64,000 nt of DNA. Origin: UBA1847 sp942492205. Lineage in GTDB: Bacteria; Pseudomonadota; Gammaproteobacteria; Steroidobacterales; Woeseiaceae. The DNA is taken from contig CALODT010000001.1 of NCBI GenBank assembly GCA_942492205.1, forward strand, positions 1,178,001 through 1,242,000. The letters run 5' to 3'. Every line of letters starts with the position of its first letter. Positions within the stretch are counted from its first letter, which is position 1. The notes under the pieces were generated by a model, which saw only the letters and a list, made by a program, of their open reading frames with translations, ran no database searches and had not been told where the DNA came from. Below are positions 35,108-43,662 of the stretch, piece after piece. The translations under genes were made by a program, and so were the position numbers.

Positions 35108-36280
35108 ATGGCGCAAGACGGCGCGGCAATATCTGCTGGCGCACACGGTCGACGCTACGACGTCGATGCCCTGCGCGTGTTTGCCTTTGCCCTGTTGATC
35201 CTCTATCACGTCGGCATGTTCTACGTGGCCGACTGGGGCTGGCACGTGAAGTCGAGCTACTCGTCCGAGTGGCTGCAGCTCCCCATGTCGATGACCAGCC
35301 AGTGGCGCATGCCACTGATCTTCATGATTTCCGGGCTCGCTGTCAGTTTTATCTGGGGAAAATACTCGAGCGCACGGTTTGCTGCGCGGCGTGCGAAACG
35401 TCTGCTGATTCCATTCCTGTTCGGTATGGCGTTTGTCGTTTCACCGCAGTGCTACTACGAGGCGCTGAACAAAGGCCTCATCGATCCCGGTTTCCTGCGA
35501 TTCATGGGCCAGTATCTGACCTTTCAGGATTTTCCCGGAGAAGCGTGGGCCGGCGAACAGCAGATCGTCTGGACCTGGAATCACCTCTGGTACCTGCTGT
35601 ACCTGTTTTTCTACACCCTGCTGCTGATTCCTGTCGCCCGCTTTCTCGATGGACCCGGTGCCGGTATCAGGCGCAGGTTCCAGTCCTTGCGGGGCGTCTG
35701 GCTCGTGGTCATGCCGATCCTTCCCCTGATGCTCTACTACAATGTCGTGTTTCCATCGTTTCCGGGAATTTCCCACGCGTTCTTTGATGACTGGTACGCG
35801 CATGCCATGTTTTTCACGTTCTTCCTGTACGGCTTTCTGATCGCGCGCGACGAGGGCCTCTGGCGAGAATTGACGCGGATCCGCAAGGCAACATTGCTAT
35901 TGGCTCTCGTCAGTTTCGGTCTCTACATGCTCAGCGGCGAATTCCTCGGGGACGAATCCTCGATCTGGCAGAATCAACTCATCGGTCTGATCACCTACCT
36001 GAACCGATGGCTCTGGATCATCACGGTGCTCGGCTGGGGACATCACCTGCTCAACAAGCCGATGAAATGGCTGCCCTATGCGACCGAGGCGGTCTATCCA
36101 TGGTATATCCTGCATCAGACCATCATCCTGGTCGTCGGCTACAATCTGGCGCAGTTGCAGCTCGGTCTGTTCGTCGAGTCTTTGCTCGTGCTGCTTGCGA
36201 CAATAGGCGGATGTCTTGTGCTGCATGAATTTGTCATTCGCAGGGTTGGTTTTCTGCGGCCCTTGTTTGGCCTTAAATAG
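35108..36280 (+). CDS. Acyltransferase 3 family membrane protein
   Basis: This 390-residue protein has about ten hydrophobic segments. The N-terminal motif YDVDALRVFAFALLILYHVG carries the Arg and His typical of acyltransferase 3 (OafA/OpgC-type) enzymes, followed by RMPLIFMISGLAVSF. These transfer acetyl or succinyl groups to extracytoplasmic sugars or glucans. It is most like the OpgC/MdoC-type short forms without an SGNH domain. It is 10 bp upstream of the ABC ATPase gene and on the same strand, so the four genes 35108-39616 may form one operon. Confidence 0.82.
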   Translation: MAQDGAAISAGAHGRRYDVDALRVFAFALLILYHVGMFYVADWGWHVKSSYSSEWLQLPMSMTSQWRMPLIFMISGLAVSFIWGKYSSARFAARRAKRLLIPFLFGMAFVVSPQCYYEALNKGLIDPGFLRFMGQYLTFQDFPGEAWAGEQQIVWTWNHLWYLLYLFFYTLLLIPVARFLDGPGAGIRRRFQSLRGVWLVVMPILPLMLYYNVVFPSFPGISHAFFDDWYAHAMFFTFFLYGFLIARDEGLWRELTRIRKATLLLALVSFGLYMLSGEFLGDESSIWQNQLIGLITYLNRWLWIITVLGWGHHLLNKPMKWLPYATEAVYPWYILHQTIILVVGYNLAQLQLGLFVESLLVLLATIGGCLVLHEFVIRRVGFLRPLFGLK

Positions 36281-36290
36281 GAACTGAGAC

Positions 36291-37235
36291 GTGTTAACGG
36301 TAAACAACCTGGTCAAGCAATACGGTGACTTCACCGCTGTCGACAAGGTCAGTTTCCAGGCGTCGAAGGGTCGCATATTCGGTTTGCTGGGACCGAACGG
36401 GGCCGGCAAGTCGACGACGATCAGCTGCATTTCGGGGCTGCTCGCACCCACGTCCGGAAACGTCAGTGTCGACGGTGCCGATATCGTCAAGGATGGCAAG
36501 CGCGCCAAGCGCTCTCTTGGCATCGTGCCGCAGGAGCTCGCGATCTACGATGACTTGCCCGCTGTCGAGAATCTGAAGTACTGGGGCAAGGCCTACGGCC
36601 TGCGTGGGGCAGCACTGGACGCTCGCGTTTCAGAAGTGCTTGGCCACATCGGTCTTGCAGACCGCGCCAGGGACCTCCCCAAGACATTCTCCGGCGGCAT
36701 GAAACGGCGCCTGAACTTTGGCTGCGGCATCGTCCACAAACCCGGTCTGCTGTTACTCGACGAGCCAACGGTCGGTGTCGACCCGCAATCACGCCAGCGC
36801 CTGTTCGAGATGGTGGAGGCCGAGCGTGAGGCGGGTGCCTGCGTGCTGTACACGACACACTACATGGAAGAGGCAGAGCGGCTTTGCGACGAGTTGGCGA
36901 TCATCGACCACGGCCAGATCATCGCGAAGGGTTCGGTTGCCGAACTGCAGGCGAAGCTTGCAGCGAGAGACGTGCTGCAACTCAATGGCGACTTTTCGGA
37001 AGAGGGCATCAGGCAGGTTGTCGAGACCCTCTCGAGTCGCGGTATCAAGGACCTCGAACTGATTTCCCAGGAGCGAGGCTCGGTAACGCTTACCCTGTCA
37101 TCGGCATCGCTGCACCTGCCGGCGATCTTCGAGGCAATTACCTCCTCCGGCGGTACCGTGGCGGAGACCAGTCTTCGCAGCCCTAATCTTGAAACGCTGT
37201 TTCTGCTGCTTACGGGCAAGGAACTTCGCGAATAG
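36291..37235 (+). CDS. ABC-2-type transporter ATP-binding protein
   Basis: The protein has 314 residues. It has Walker A GPNGAGKST, signature FSGGMKRRL and Walker B LLLLDEP with the TVGVDPQSRQRL D-loop, followed by a YTTHYMEEAERL switch. The first 230 residues form the NatA/DrrA/CcmA-type nucleotide-binding domain. The remaining tail (about 235-314) is the DUF4162-like extension seen in drug and lipid exporters. Start is GTG at 36291, 11 bp after the acyltransferase. Paired with two ABC-2 permeases directly downstream. Confidence 0.93.
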   Translation: MLTVNNLVKQYGDFTAVDKVSFQASKGRIFGLLGPNGAGKSTTISCISGLLAPTSGNVSVDGADIVKDGKRAKRSLGIVPQELAIYDDLPAVENLKYWGKAYGLRGAALDARVSEVLGHIGLADRARDLPKTFSGGMKRRLNFGCGIVHKPGLLLLDEPTVGVDPQSRQRLFEMVEAEREAGACVLYTTHYMEEAERLCDELAIIDHGQIIAKGSVAELQAKLAARDVLQLNGDFSEEGIRQVVETLSSRGIKDLELISQERGSVTLTLSSASLHLPAIFEAITSSGGTVAETSLRSPNLETLFLLLTGKELRE

Positions 37236-37237
37236 AC

Positions 37238-38470
37238 ATGCGCTTTGTTTTCACAGCTTTTCTGAAGGACCTGTCGCGCTGGCGACAGGACTCGATGGCC
37301 GTGCTGCTCTGGCTGGGCATCCCTTTTATTGTTGGCGGGCTGATAACCGCGATGGTGGACGGCCAGGGCGGCGGGAGCCCGACCGGTGTCCTGCTGATTC
37401 ATGACCGGGACGAGACCTTGCTCAGCGGTCTTGTCGCGGGCGCGTTTAGTCAGGGTCAGTTGAGTGAGTTGATCTCGGTCGAGCAAGTGACTATGACCGA
37501 GGGTAACAAGCGCATTAATGCGGGCGAAGCGAGCGGCTTCCTCGTCATCCCGGAGGGATTTGCAGCGGCGTTTCTCGACCAACAAGCCGTTACGCTGACG
37601 CTGAAAACGAACCCGTCGCAGACGATACTTCCCGGCATCATTCAGGATGTGACGGAGGTGCTGCTCGACGCCGGTTTTTACGCCCAGGCATTGTTTGGCC
37701 CAGAGATAGAGCAGATCCAGAACGCGGACAGCGAGACGATCCCGAACGAGGTCTTTGCAGCCGATATCGCGGTGCAGATCCAGGGCAAGGTGGATAGTAT
37801 ATCGCCGCTGCTGTTCCCGCCGGCGTTCGATCTCGAGATCGTCGAGCCGCCGCCCGCAGAACCAGGACCGAATTTCGCGGTGTTGTTCATCCCGGGAATA
37901 ATACTGATGGCGGTATTGTTCTCCGCGCAGGGGCTATCGTCGGATTTCTGGAAAGAGCGTGAGTCTGGCACGTTGCGGCGGCTGGCCTCGGCGCCGGGGC
38001 AGTTGCCCGCGTTCCTTTACGGCAAAGCACTGGCAGCGGCCGTCATTATTGGCTTTCTGGGTGGCACCGTGCTGCTGGTTGCCTTGCTCTATCACGATCT
38101 GTCGTTGCAGAAATTCATACCGTCGGTTGTCTGGATTATGCTCGCTGGTGTCGGGCTGTTTGCCTGGTTTGCGGCGCTGCAAATGCTGTTTGCCACTGCA
38201 AAGGCCGCGAATCTGCTCACGACGATACTGGTGTTCCCGCTACTGATGATGGGCGGAAGTTTCTTCCCGCTCGACGCGCTGCCCGAATGGCTTGCGTCAA
38301 TCGGGCGGCTCTCGCCGAATGGTTTCGCGGCCGATCGCCTGAGCAAAGAACTGCTGGCGCCAACGGCCTGGAGTATCGACGCCAGCAGTTGGGGTATCGC
38401 AGTGGCGATCGCCGTCAGTGGTGTAATGCTTAGCAGCTGGCTGTTGCGAAGCGGCTTTGCAAGGCGCTAG
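37238..38470 (+). CDS. ABC-2-type permease, first
   Basis: The protein has 410 residues. An N-terminal helix (LLWLGIPFIVGGLITAMVDG) is followed by a large extracytoplasmic domain (about 50-215) and then five to six helices with the ABC-2 motif KERESGTLRRLASAPGQL. The extracytoplasmic loop puts it in the YhgE/LinR/YbhS-like group of ABC-2 exporters. It starts 2 bp after the ATPase gene. Probably forms a heterodimer with the next protein, which has the same design. Substrate is unknown. Confidence 0.88.
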   Translation: MRFVFTAFLKDLSRWRQDSMAVLLWLGIPFIVGGLITAMVDGQGGGSPTGVLLIHDRDETLLSGLVAGAFSQGQLSELISVEQVTMTEGNKRINAGEASGFLVIPEGFAAAFLDQQAVTLTLKTNPSQTILPGIIQDVTEVLLDAGFYAQALFGPEIEQIQNADSETIPNEVFAADIAVQIQGKVDSISPLLFPPAFDLEIVEPPPAEPGPNFAVLFIPGIILMAVLFSAQGLSSDFWKERESGTLRRLASAPGQLPAFLYGKALAAAVIIGFLGGTVLLVALLYHDLSLQKFIPSVVWIMLAGVGLFAWFAALQMLFATAKAANLLTTILVFPLLMMGGSFFPLDALPEWLASIGRLSPNGFAADRLSKELLAPTAWSIDASSWGIAVAIAVSGVMLSSWLLRSGFARR

Positions 38471-38473
38471 TCG

Positions 38474-39616
38474 ATGCGAGCGATTCTGTTTCTTGCCTGG
38501 AATGATGCGAAGCTGCAGCTGCGACAGAGATCCACGCTGCTGTGGGTCCTGGTCATGCCGCCCATCTTTTTCTATTTCATCGGCACCGTCACCAGCGGGT
38601 ATTCCAGCGGATTCAGCCCCGATGCAACACCCGTCACGGTCGTCGCGGAGTCACCCGGGTTTCTCAAGGATCAGATCAGCCTTCGCCTGAGGGATAACGA
38701 CTTCGAACCCGAGTGGGTGTCGGCAGTCGTGGTCGCGGAAGGGGAGGAGGCGCCACGTCGCACGCTGACGATCGGCGATAACCTGTCGAACGAGATTGCC
38801 GCAGGTAACCCGGTCTCGCTCAGCTTCGATACCCAAGCCTCATCGCTATCGCGCGAATTTGAAATTATCCGTATCCAGCGCAGCCTGTACACAGCGCTGG
38901 CTGATGTGGTGGTTGCCGACGCCGGTGGCGGCTTGTCTGCTGCCAGTCTCAATGAGCTGAATGCAAAAGCGCGTATCTGGCAGCTCGATGTCTTGCCAGC
39001 CGGAGAGCGCCTGGAGATTCCCAGCGGCTTCGAGCAGACGATTCCGGGCATTCTCGTCATGTTTACCCTGCTGGTGCTCGTGACCACCGGTGCACCGTTG
39101 CTGGTGCTCGAACGAAACCAGGGCCTGCTTCGGCGACTGGCGTCAGCGCCCATGTCGCGGACAGAAGTCGTTGCCGGCAAGTGGGGCGGCCGCATGATCC
39201 TGGCGACGGTTCAGGTTGGTGCGGCGCTGTGTATCGGCACATGGTTGTTCAGCATGGACTGGGGCCCTGATCTTGCGATGATCCTGGTTGTGCTTGCCGC
39301 CTGGGCAGGATTCTGTGCGTCGGCGGGACTGCTCGTCGGCAGCCTCGCAACGACAGAGGCACAGGCAGGCGGACTTGGCGTGCTGGCTGCGAATACGCTG
39401 GCAGCGCTCGGCGGCTGCTGGTGGCCGATCGAGGTGACGCCGCCGTGGATGCAGACGCTGCAGAATTTCACGCCGACGGGCTGGACGATGGACGCGATGC
39501 ACAAGCTGATCAGCTTCCAATCCGGCGCCGCGTCGGCACTGCCGCAGCTTGCCATCATTATTGCGGCGACCCTTGTTGTAACCGCCTTCGCCGTGAATCG
39601 GTTCAAGTACGTATAA
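38474..39616 (+). CDS. ABC-2-type permease, second
   Basis: The protein has 380 residues. One N-terminal helix, an extracytoplasmic region (about 45-185) and a C-terminal membrane domain with LVLERNQGLLRRLASAPMSR carry the ABC-2 signature. The EQTIPGILVMFTLLVL segment opens the membrane part. It starts 3 bp after the first permease and is related to it at low identity. Together with the ATPase they make one exporter, perhaps for lipids, glycans or drugs. The adjacent acyltransferase might act on the same substrate. Confidence 0.88.
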   Translation: MRAILFLAWNDAKLQLRQRSTLLWVLVMPPIFFYFIGTVTSGYSSGFSPDATPVTVVAESPGFLKDQISLRLRDNDFEPEWVSAVVVAEGEEAPRRTLTIGDNLSNEIAAGNPVSLSFDTQASSLSREFEIIRIQRSLYTALADVVVADAGGGLSAASLNELNAKARIWQLDVLPAGERLEIPSGFEQTIPGILVMFTLLVLVTTGAPLLVLERNQGLLRRLASAPMSRTEVVAGKWGGRMILATVQVGAALCIGTWLFSMDWGPDLAMILVVLAAWAGFCASAGLLVGSLATTEAQAGGLGVLAANTLAALGGCWWPIEVTPPWMQTLQNFTPTGWTMDAMHKLISFQSGAASALPQLAIIIAATLVVTAFAVNRFKYV

Positions 39617-39689
39617 GACGCAATCGCACGGCAGACCAGTCCTTTCGGGCCGTAACAGGCGTAGAATGGCGTACGAAGGTGGTGTTGCA

Positions 39690-41249
39690 ATGCGGTACCG
39701 AAGACGGTCGCTTCTCGCTGGGTTCTCGGCAGAAATGTTGCGCCGCCGCGTGTATCCGGTTGTTGTTGCTTACGCGCTGGTAGCCTGGGCACTGCTGCAG
39801 GTTGGAGAGGTCACCTTCGAACCCCTGGGACTGCCCGCCTGGGCGATGACCGCGCTGGTGGTCGTTGCAATTGCGGGGTTTCCGGCGGTCGCGATTCTTG
39901 CGTGGATGTTCGATATCACGCCTTCCGGCATTCGCCGTGACTCGAAATCCGTCCGATCAGGCAGTGCGCATGACGCGTCGGCGTCGATAGCGGTCCTGCC
40001 GTTTACGGATATGAGCCGTGATCAGGATCAGGGCTATTTTTGCGACGGCGTTGCTGAAGCCATTCTGAATGCGCTGACGATGATCGATGGCCTGCACGTG
40101 GCCGCTCGCATGTCCTCTTTCCGATATGCGAAAACCAATGGCGATGTGCGGAGCATCGGTGAGAGGCTCGGCGTAAGTTCGATTGTCGAAGGCAGCGTAA
40201 GAAAGGCAGGCGAGCAGATACGCATTACCGCGCAGCTGATCGACGTAAAAGACGGATACCATATCTGGTCGCAGGTTTTCGAGCGGAAGCTCGAGGACAT
40301 TTTCGCGATACAGGATGAGATTGCGTCGCAGATTGCAGCGACCTTGTTGAAAAGTATCGCGCCGCTGAGTACGAAGTCGACGGACGACGTCGTGGCATAC
40401 GACTACTATCTTCGCGGCAGGAAATTTCTGAATCGGTTTCGCAAGACGGAGTTCAGGTTCGCGCGTCAGATGTTTCAGCAGGCAATCGAGAGAGACCCGG
40501 ATTTCGCGCAGGCCTGGGCAAGTTACGCCGACTGTTTCTCGCTGGAGGTCATGTACGCGGAGCCGACCGCGTCGTTCAAGACCGAAGCACGCGCGGCCAG
40601 CGATCGCGCGCTGGCATTGCGTCCGGATCTTGCGGAGTCACACGCATCCGCCGGGCTTGCACACCTCGTCAGTGAGGAATTCGAGGCTGCCGAGCTGGAA
40701 TTCAAGAAGGCGATCGAGCTCAATCCATACTTGTTTGAGGCCTACTATTACTACGCGCGGACCCGTTTTCACCAGGGAGACATGGCCCAGGCGGCTGAGC
40801 TCTTCGAGAAGGCGGCCGCTATCAATCCCGACGACTACCAGTCGCGGTTGCTTCGAGTGCAGATCCTGCGAGGCGACGGTCAACTCGACAAAGCGCGAGA
40901 TGAGGCGCGAAGCGCGATCGAAGTTGTCGAACGACACCTGGAGTTTCATCCCGACGACGTGCGTGCCCTTCACCTGGGTGCCGGTTCGCTGATCTTGCTG
41001 GGTGAAACGGACAGGGCGCTCAGCTGGCTTCATCGCGGGCTGGAAATCGACCCGGACGATCCCATTTCGCTTTACAACGTGGCGTGCAACTACGCAACGT
41101 TGAACAAGGTCGAAGAGTCGCTCGACTATCTCGAGCGGGCAGCCCGAAACGGCACGATCAGCGAAGACTGGATGAAGAACGATGCCGACCTTAAGAACCT
41201 GCGATCGCACCCGAGGTACGCGGCTTTACTCGCGAAGGTCGCCGTGTAA
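39690..41249 (+). CDS. Membrane protein with TolB/FlgO-like domain and TPR repeats, 2
   Basis: The ATG at 39690, with an AAGGTGG-like site, is preferred over an in-frame ATG at 39666; it gives 519 residues. The N-terminus has two or three helices (VYPVVVAYALVAWALLQVGE and ALVVVAIAGFPAVAILAWMF). The extracytoplasmic domain starts ASIAVLPFTDMSRDQDQGYF and has IVEGSVRKAGEQIRITAQLI and FAIQDEIASQI. About seven TPR-like repeats follow (AQAWASYADCF, FEAYYYYARTRFHQGD). It has the same architecture as the 596-residue protein at 32511 but is only moderately similar. No enzymatic domain was seen. Confidence 0.75.
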   Translation: MRYRRRSLLAGFSAEMLRRRVYPVVVAYALVAWALLQVGEVTFEPLGLPAWAMTALVVVAIAGFPAVAILAWMFDITPSGIRRDSKSVRSGSAHDASASIAVLPFTDMSRDQDQGYFCDGVAEAILNALTMIDGLHVAARMSSFRYAKTNGDVRSIGERLGVSSIVEGSVRKAGEQIRITAQLIDVKDGYHIWSQVFERKLEDIFAIQDEIASQIAATLLKSIAPLSTKSTDDVVAYDYYLRGRKFLNRFRKTEFRFARQMFQQAIERDPDFAQAWASYADCFSLEVMYAEPTASFKTEARAASDRALALRPDLAESHASAGLAHLVSEEFEAAELEFKKAIELNPYLFEAYYYYARTRFHQGDMAQAAELFEKAAAINPDDYQSRLLRVQILRGDGQLDKARDEARSAIEVVERHLEFHPDDVRALHLGAGSLILLGETDRALSWLHRGLEIDPDDPISLYNVACNYATLNKVEESLDYLERAARNGTISEDWMKNDADLKNLRSHPRYAALLAKVAV

Positions 41250-41277
41250 TTCGTCGCGGCGCTGGTTGTCCGGGCGA

Positions 41278-42237
41278 CTAGCGCATCCGCTTTTCGAAAG
41301 CCTGGCGCTCAAATTCGTACTGCACATCTTCCGCATTCCTGCGCATCTTGCCAAGGAAGATCACGCCGAACAGGTAACCGCCAATGCCGCCCATCACGTG
41401 CGCCATAACGTTTACCACGCCGTGATCGTCGCTGGCAAACAGCCTGACAATGTCACCCCCGATAAACCAGCTCGCCAGCAGCCAGCCTGGAATCGCAATG
41501 GAGCCGAAGATGATGATGAAAAAGTAGTAACACTTGATCTTGCCTTTCGGCAGCAGATACGCGAACAGTCCCATCATACCCATGACGACGCCGGACAGGC
41601 CCAGCGTCCAGTAGTGTTCGCCGGTGGCGGCTGCCGCCAACGAACCGGTCAGGCCGATGAACCAGGAGTCGACAACGACGAAGGCCAGGAACCATAGACT
41701 GCCAATGAGCATCTCGACAGCCGCGGCGAAGGCGAAGAAGAACACCAGGTTGAAGACGATGTGCCCCCAGTCGCCGTGGGCGAAACTCGAGGTGATCATT
41801 GTCCACGGGTTCCAGGAGCCGGTGTAGTAGGCCAGGCCGATATCCGGATCCGCGGGCACGAGGGTGTTGTAGCGCCGCACCTCATCCTCCAGCATCTGCG
41901 CGACATAGAGCGAAGAATCCGCGGCGCTGAAGCCGCTTAGCGGACGCATTTTGGTGGATAACTCGCGAATGACTTCGGCCGCGTCGCGATCCGGGTCGTT
42001 CGAAATGGTGTACATGATCTCAGCACAGTTATCGGTGCCCTCGGAGGCGGCGATCCTGTCGAAGACGATCGTTTCGAGGTGGCTTCGGGTGGCGCCGCAA
42101 TAGCGCTCCATCGCCATGCCGAACTCGTGCCAGTCACTCTGCTGTTTCAGGAAGACGACCGTGCAGATGAGGCAAACCAGTACGGTCAGGAACGGAAACC
42201 GTGGCAGGTGAAAGTCAGGTTTGACCGGCACGAACAT
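41278..42237 (-). CDS. Rhomboid-family intramembrane serine protease
   Basis: The protein has 319 residues. After one N-terminal helix (FPFLTVLVCLICTVVFL) come about 100 soluble residues and a six-helix rhomboid core. The core has FAHGDWGHIVFNLVFF (His-x3-Asn oxyanion helix), GLSGVVMGMMGLF with the catalytic Ser in GxSG, and VMAHVMGGIGGYLFG with the catalytic His. Rhomboids cleave membrane-protein helices near the lipid boundary. The large extramembrane loop is longer than in GlpG. It diverges from the RND operon over an AT-rich gap. Confidence 0.87.
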   Translation of the reverse strand: MFVPVKPDFHLPRFPFLTVLVCLICTVVFLKQQSDWHEFGMAMERYCGATRSHLETIVFDRIAASEGTDNCAEIMYTISNDPDRDAAEVIRELSTKMRPLSGFSAADSSLYVAQMLEDEVRRYNTLVPADPDIGLAYYTGSWNPWTMITSSFAHGDWGHIVFNLVFFFAFAAAVEMLIGSLWFLAFVVVDSWFIGLTGSLAAAATGEHYWTLGLSGVVMGMMGLFAYLLPKGKIKCYYFFIIIFGSIAIPGWLLASWFIGGDIVRLFASDDHGVVNVMAHVMGGIGGYLFGVIFLGKMRRNAEDVQYEFERQAFEKRMR

Positions 42238-42265
42238 CGCGAGAGGCTACCACGCCAGGCAATCA

Positions 42266-42310
42266 GGGCTAGTATATTAAATATTAGTAAACTATAATTA
42301 AGTAGTTGCT
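42266..42310 (+). promoter_or_regulatory. AT-rich promoter region of the RND efflux operon
   Basis: A perfect TATAAT -10 hexamer sits at 42293-42298 in an AT-rich patch that stands out from the GC-rich surroundings. No good -35 lies at 16-18 nt, which is typical of activator-dependent promoters. ACTA (42291) and TAGT (42303) make a short imperfect dyad around the -10. No regulator gene is adjacent. Confidence 0.4.
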
Positions 42311-42357
42311 AATGTAAAGCCGTCCCGCAGGACGACCATTCTCTGAAGGATTGATAA

Positions 42358-43662
42358 TTGAATCATAACGTTACGATCATATCTGTCGTGCTCATACTGC
42401 TGCTGTCCGTGGCGCCGCGCGCGGCCAAAGCCGAGGACCTGGAGGCTGCCTGGCGCCAGGCGCTGGGCAACGACGCGCTGGTTCAGGCGTCCCGCAGCCA
42501 GGTAGCCGCAGCCGAGTCGGAACTGTCTGCGGCCCGAGCAAGTCGCCTGCCGAGCGTGGTTGCCAGCGCCGGAATTACCCGGTTCGACGAGGCACCCGCG
42601 TTCGACTTCAACGCTGCAGGCGTTCCGGCGATTCTGCCATTGTTCGGTGGTGAGACGATGGAGATGGCGGATGCCCGGATCACGCTGCCGCTGTACACCG
42701 GTGGCCAGCTCAGCAACGGCATCAGCGCTGCAGCCTCTTATCTCGATGCCCGCGAGTCGCAATCGGCAGCCACCGTTCAGGCGACGAAGCTCAGCGTCGC
42801 AACGCATTACATTGATGTGCTGCGCGCCGAGAGCGCGCTGAAAGTCGCTGATGACAACGTCGTCAGCCTTACGGCACATGTTCGAGATGTCGACGACATG
42901 TTCAGATCAGGGTCGATAGCGCGCAATGATTATCTCGCCGCGGCCGTCTCGCTGGCGGATGCACAGCAGCGCAGACTGCAGGCTGCCAACAAACTTGATC
43001 TTGCGAGGGCGGCCTACAACAGGGCTCTTGGCCGCCCGCTGGACGCGCCAGTCAAACTCGACAGCGACCTGCCCGGCATCGACCCGGAGCTGGACCTGAC
43101 GTCGCTGAGCTCACTCACCGATATCGCACTGCAAAAGCGTGACGAGCTGGCGGGCCTTGACGCTGCTGCGGACGCGTATCGATACCAGTCAAAGTCCGCG
43201 CAGGCTGCCACGCGCCCGCAACTCGGTCTGACGGGGGGCTACATGGCATTGCAAAACGACTTCCTGAACCGCGATGAATTCTGGATGGTCGGCGTCGCCG
43301 TGCGTTGGAACCTGTTTGACGGTGGCCAGGCGCGCAAGAAGGCGAGTGCGCTCTCGTTCAGGGCGCAGGCCCTGCAACAGGAGCGCGCCAACCTGAGGTC
43401 GATGGTCGAACTGCAGGTGAGACAGGCGTGGCTGCAACTGAATGAGACGGTTGAACGCAAGCGGTTGACCGAAAGGGCGGTCGAGCAGGCAGAAGAAAAC
43501 CTGCGGGTTGTGCGCGACCGCTACCGCAATGGTGAAGGCACCAATACGGAGGTGCTCGATGCTGAGGGTTTGCGCAGCCAGAGCCGCAGCAATTTCGATA
43601 ACGCAGACTTTGACGCCAAGCTGGCGCTATATGAACTTGCCAGAGGAGTTGGGCAGCTATGA
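42358..43662 (+). CDS. TolC-family outer-membrane efflux protein
   Basis: The TTG at 42358 has AAGGA (42345-42349) ahead; an in-frame TAA just upstream rules out a longer form. The 434-residue protein has a signal peptide to about residue 25 (RAAKAEDL) and two OEP repeats of long helices with TolC-type motifs LDLARAAYNRALGRPL, WNLFDGGQARKKASAL and VVRDRYRNGEGTNTEVLDAE. TolC-type trimers form an outer-membrane channel with a periplasmic tunnel. It overlaps the MFP gene by 4 bp and starts the tripartite efflux operon. Confidence 0.92.
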   Translation: MNHNVTIISVVLILLLSVAPRAAKAEDLEAAWRQALGNDALVQASRSQVAAAESELSAARASRLPSVVASAGITRFDEAPAFDFNAAGVPAILPLFGGETMEMADARITLPLYTGGQLSNGISAAASYLDARESQSAATVQATKLSVATHYIDVLRAESALKVADDNVVSLTAHVRDVDDMFRSGSIARNDYLAAAVSLADAQQRRLQAANKLDLARAAYNRALGRPLDAPVKLDSDLPGIDPELDLTSLSSLTDIALQKRDELAGLDAAADAYRYQSKSAQAATRPQLGLTGGYMALQNDFLNRDEFWMVGVAVRWNLFDGGQARKKASALSFRAQALQQERANLRSMVELQVRQAWLQLNETVERKRLTERAVEQAEENLRVVRDRYRNGEGTNTEVLDAEGLRSQSRSNFDNADFDAKLALYELARGVGQL

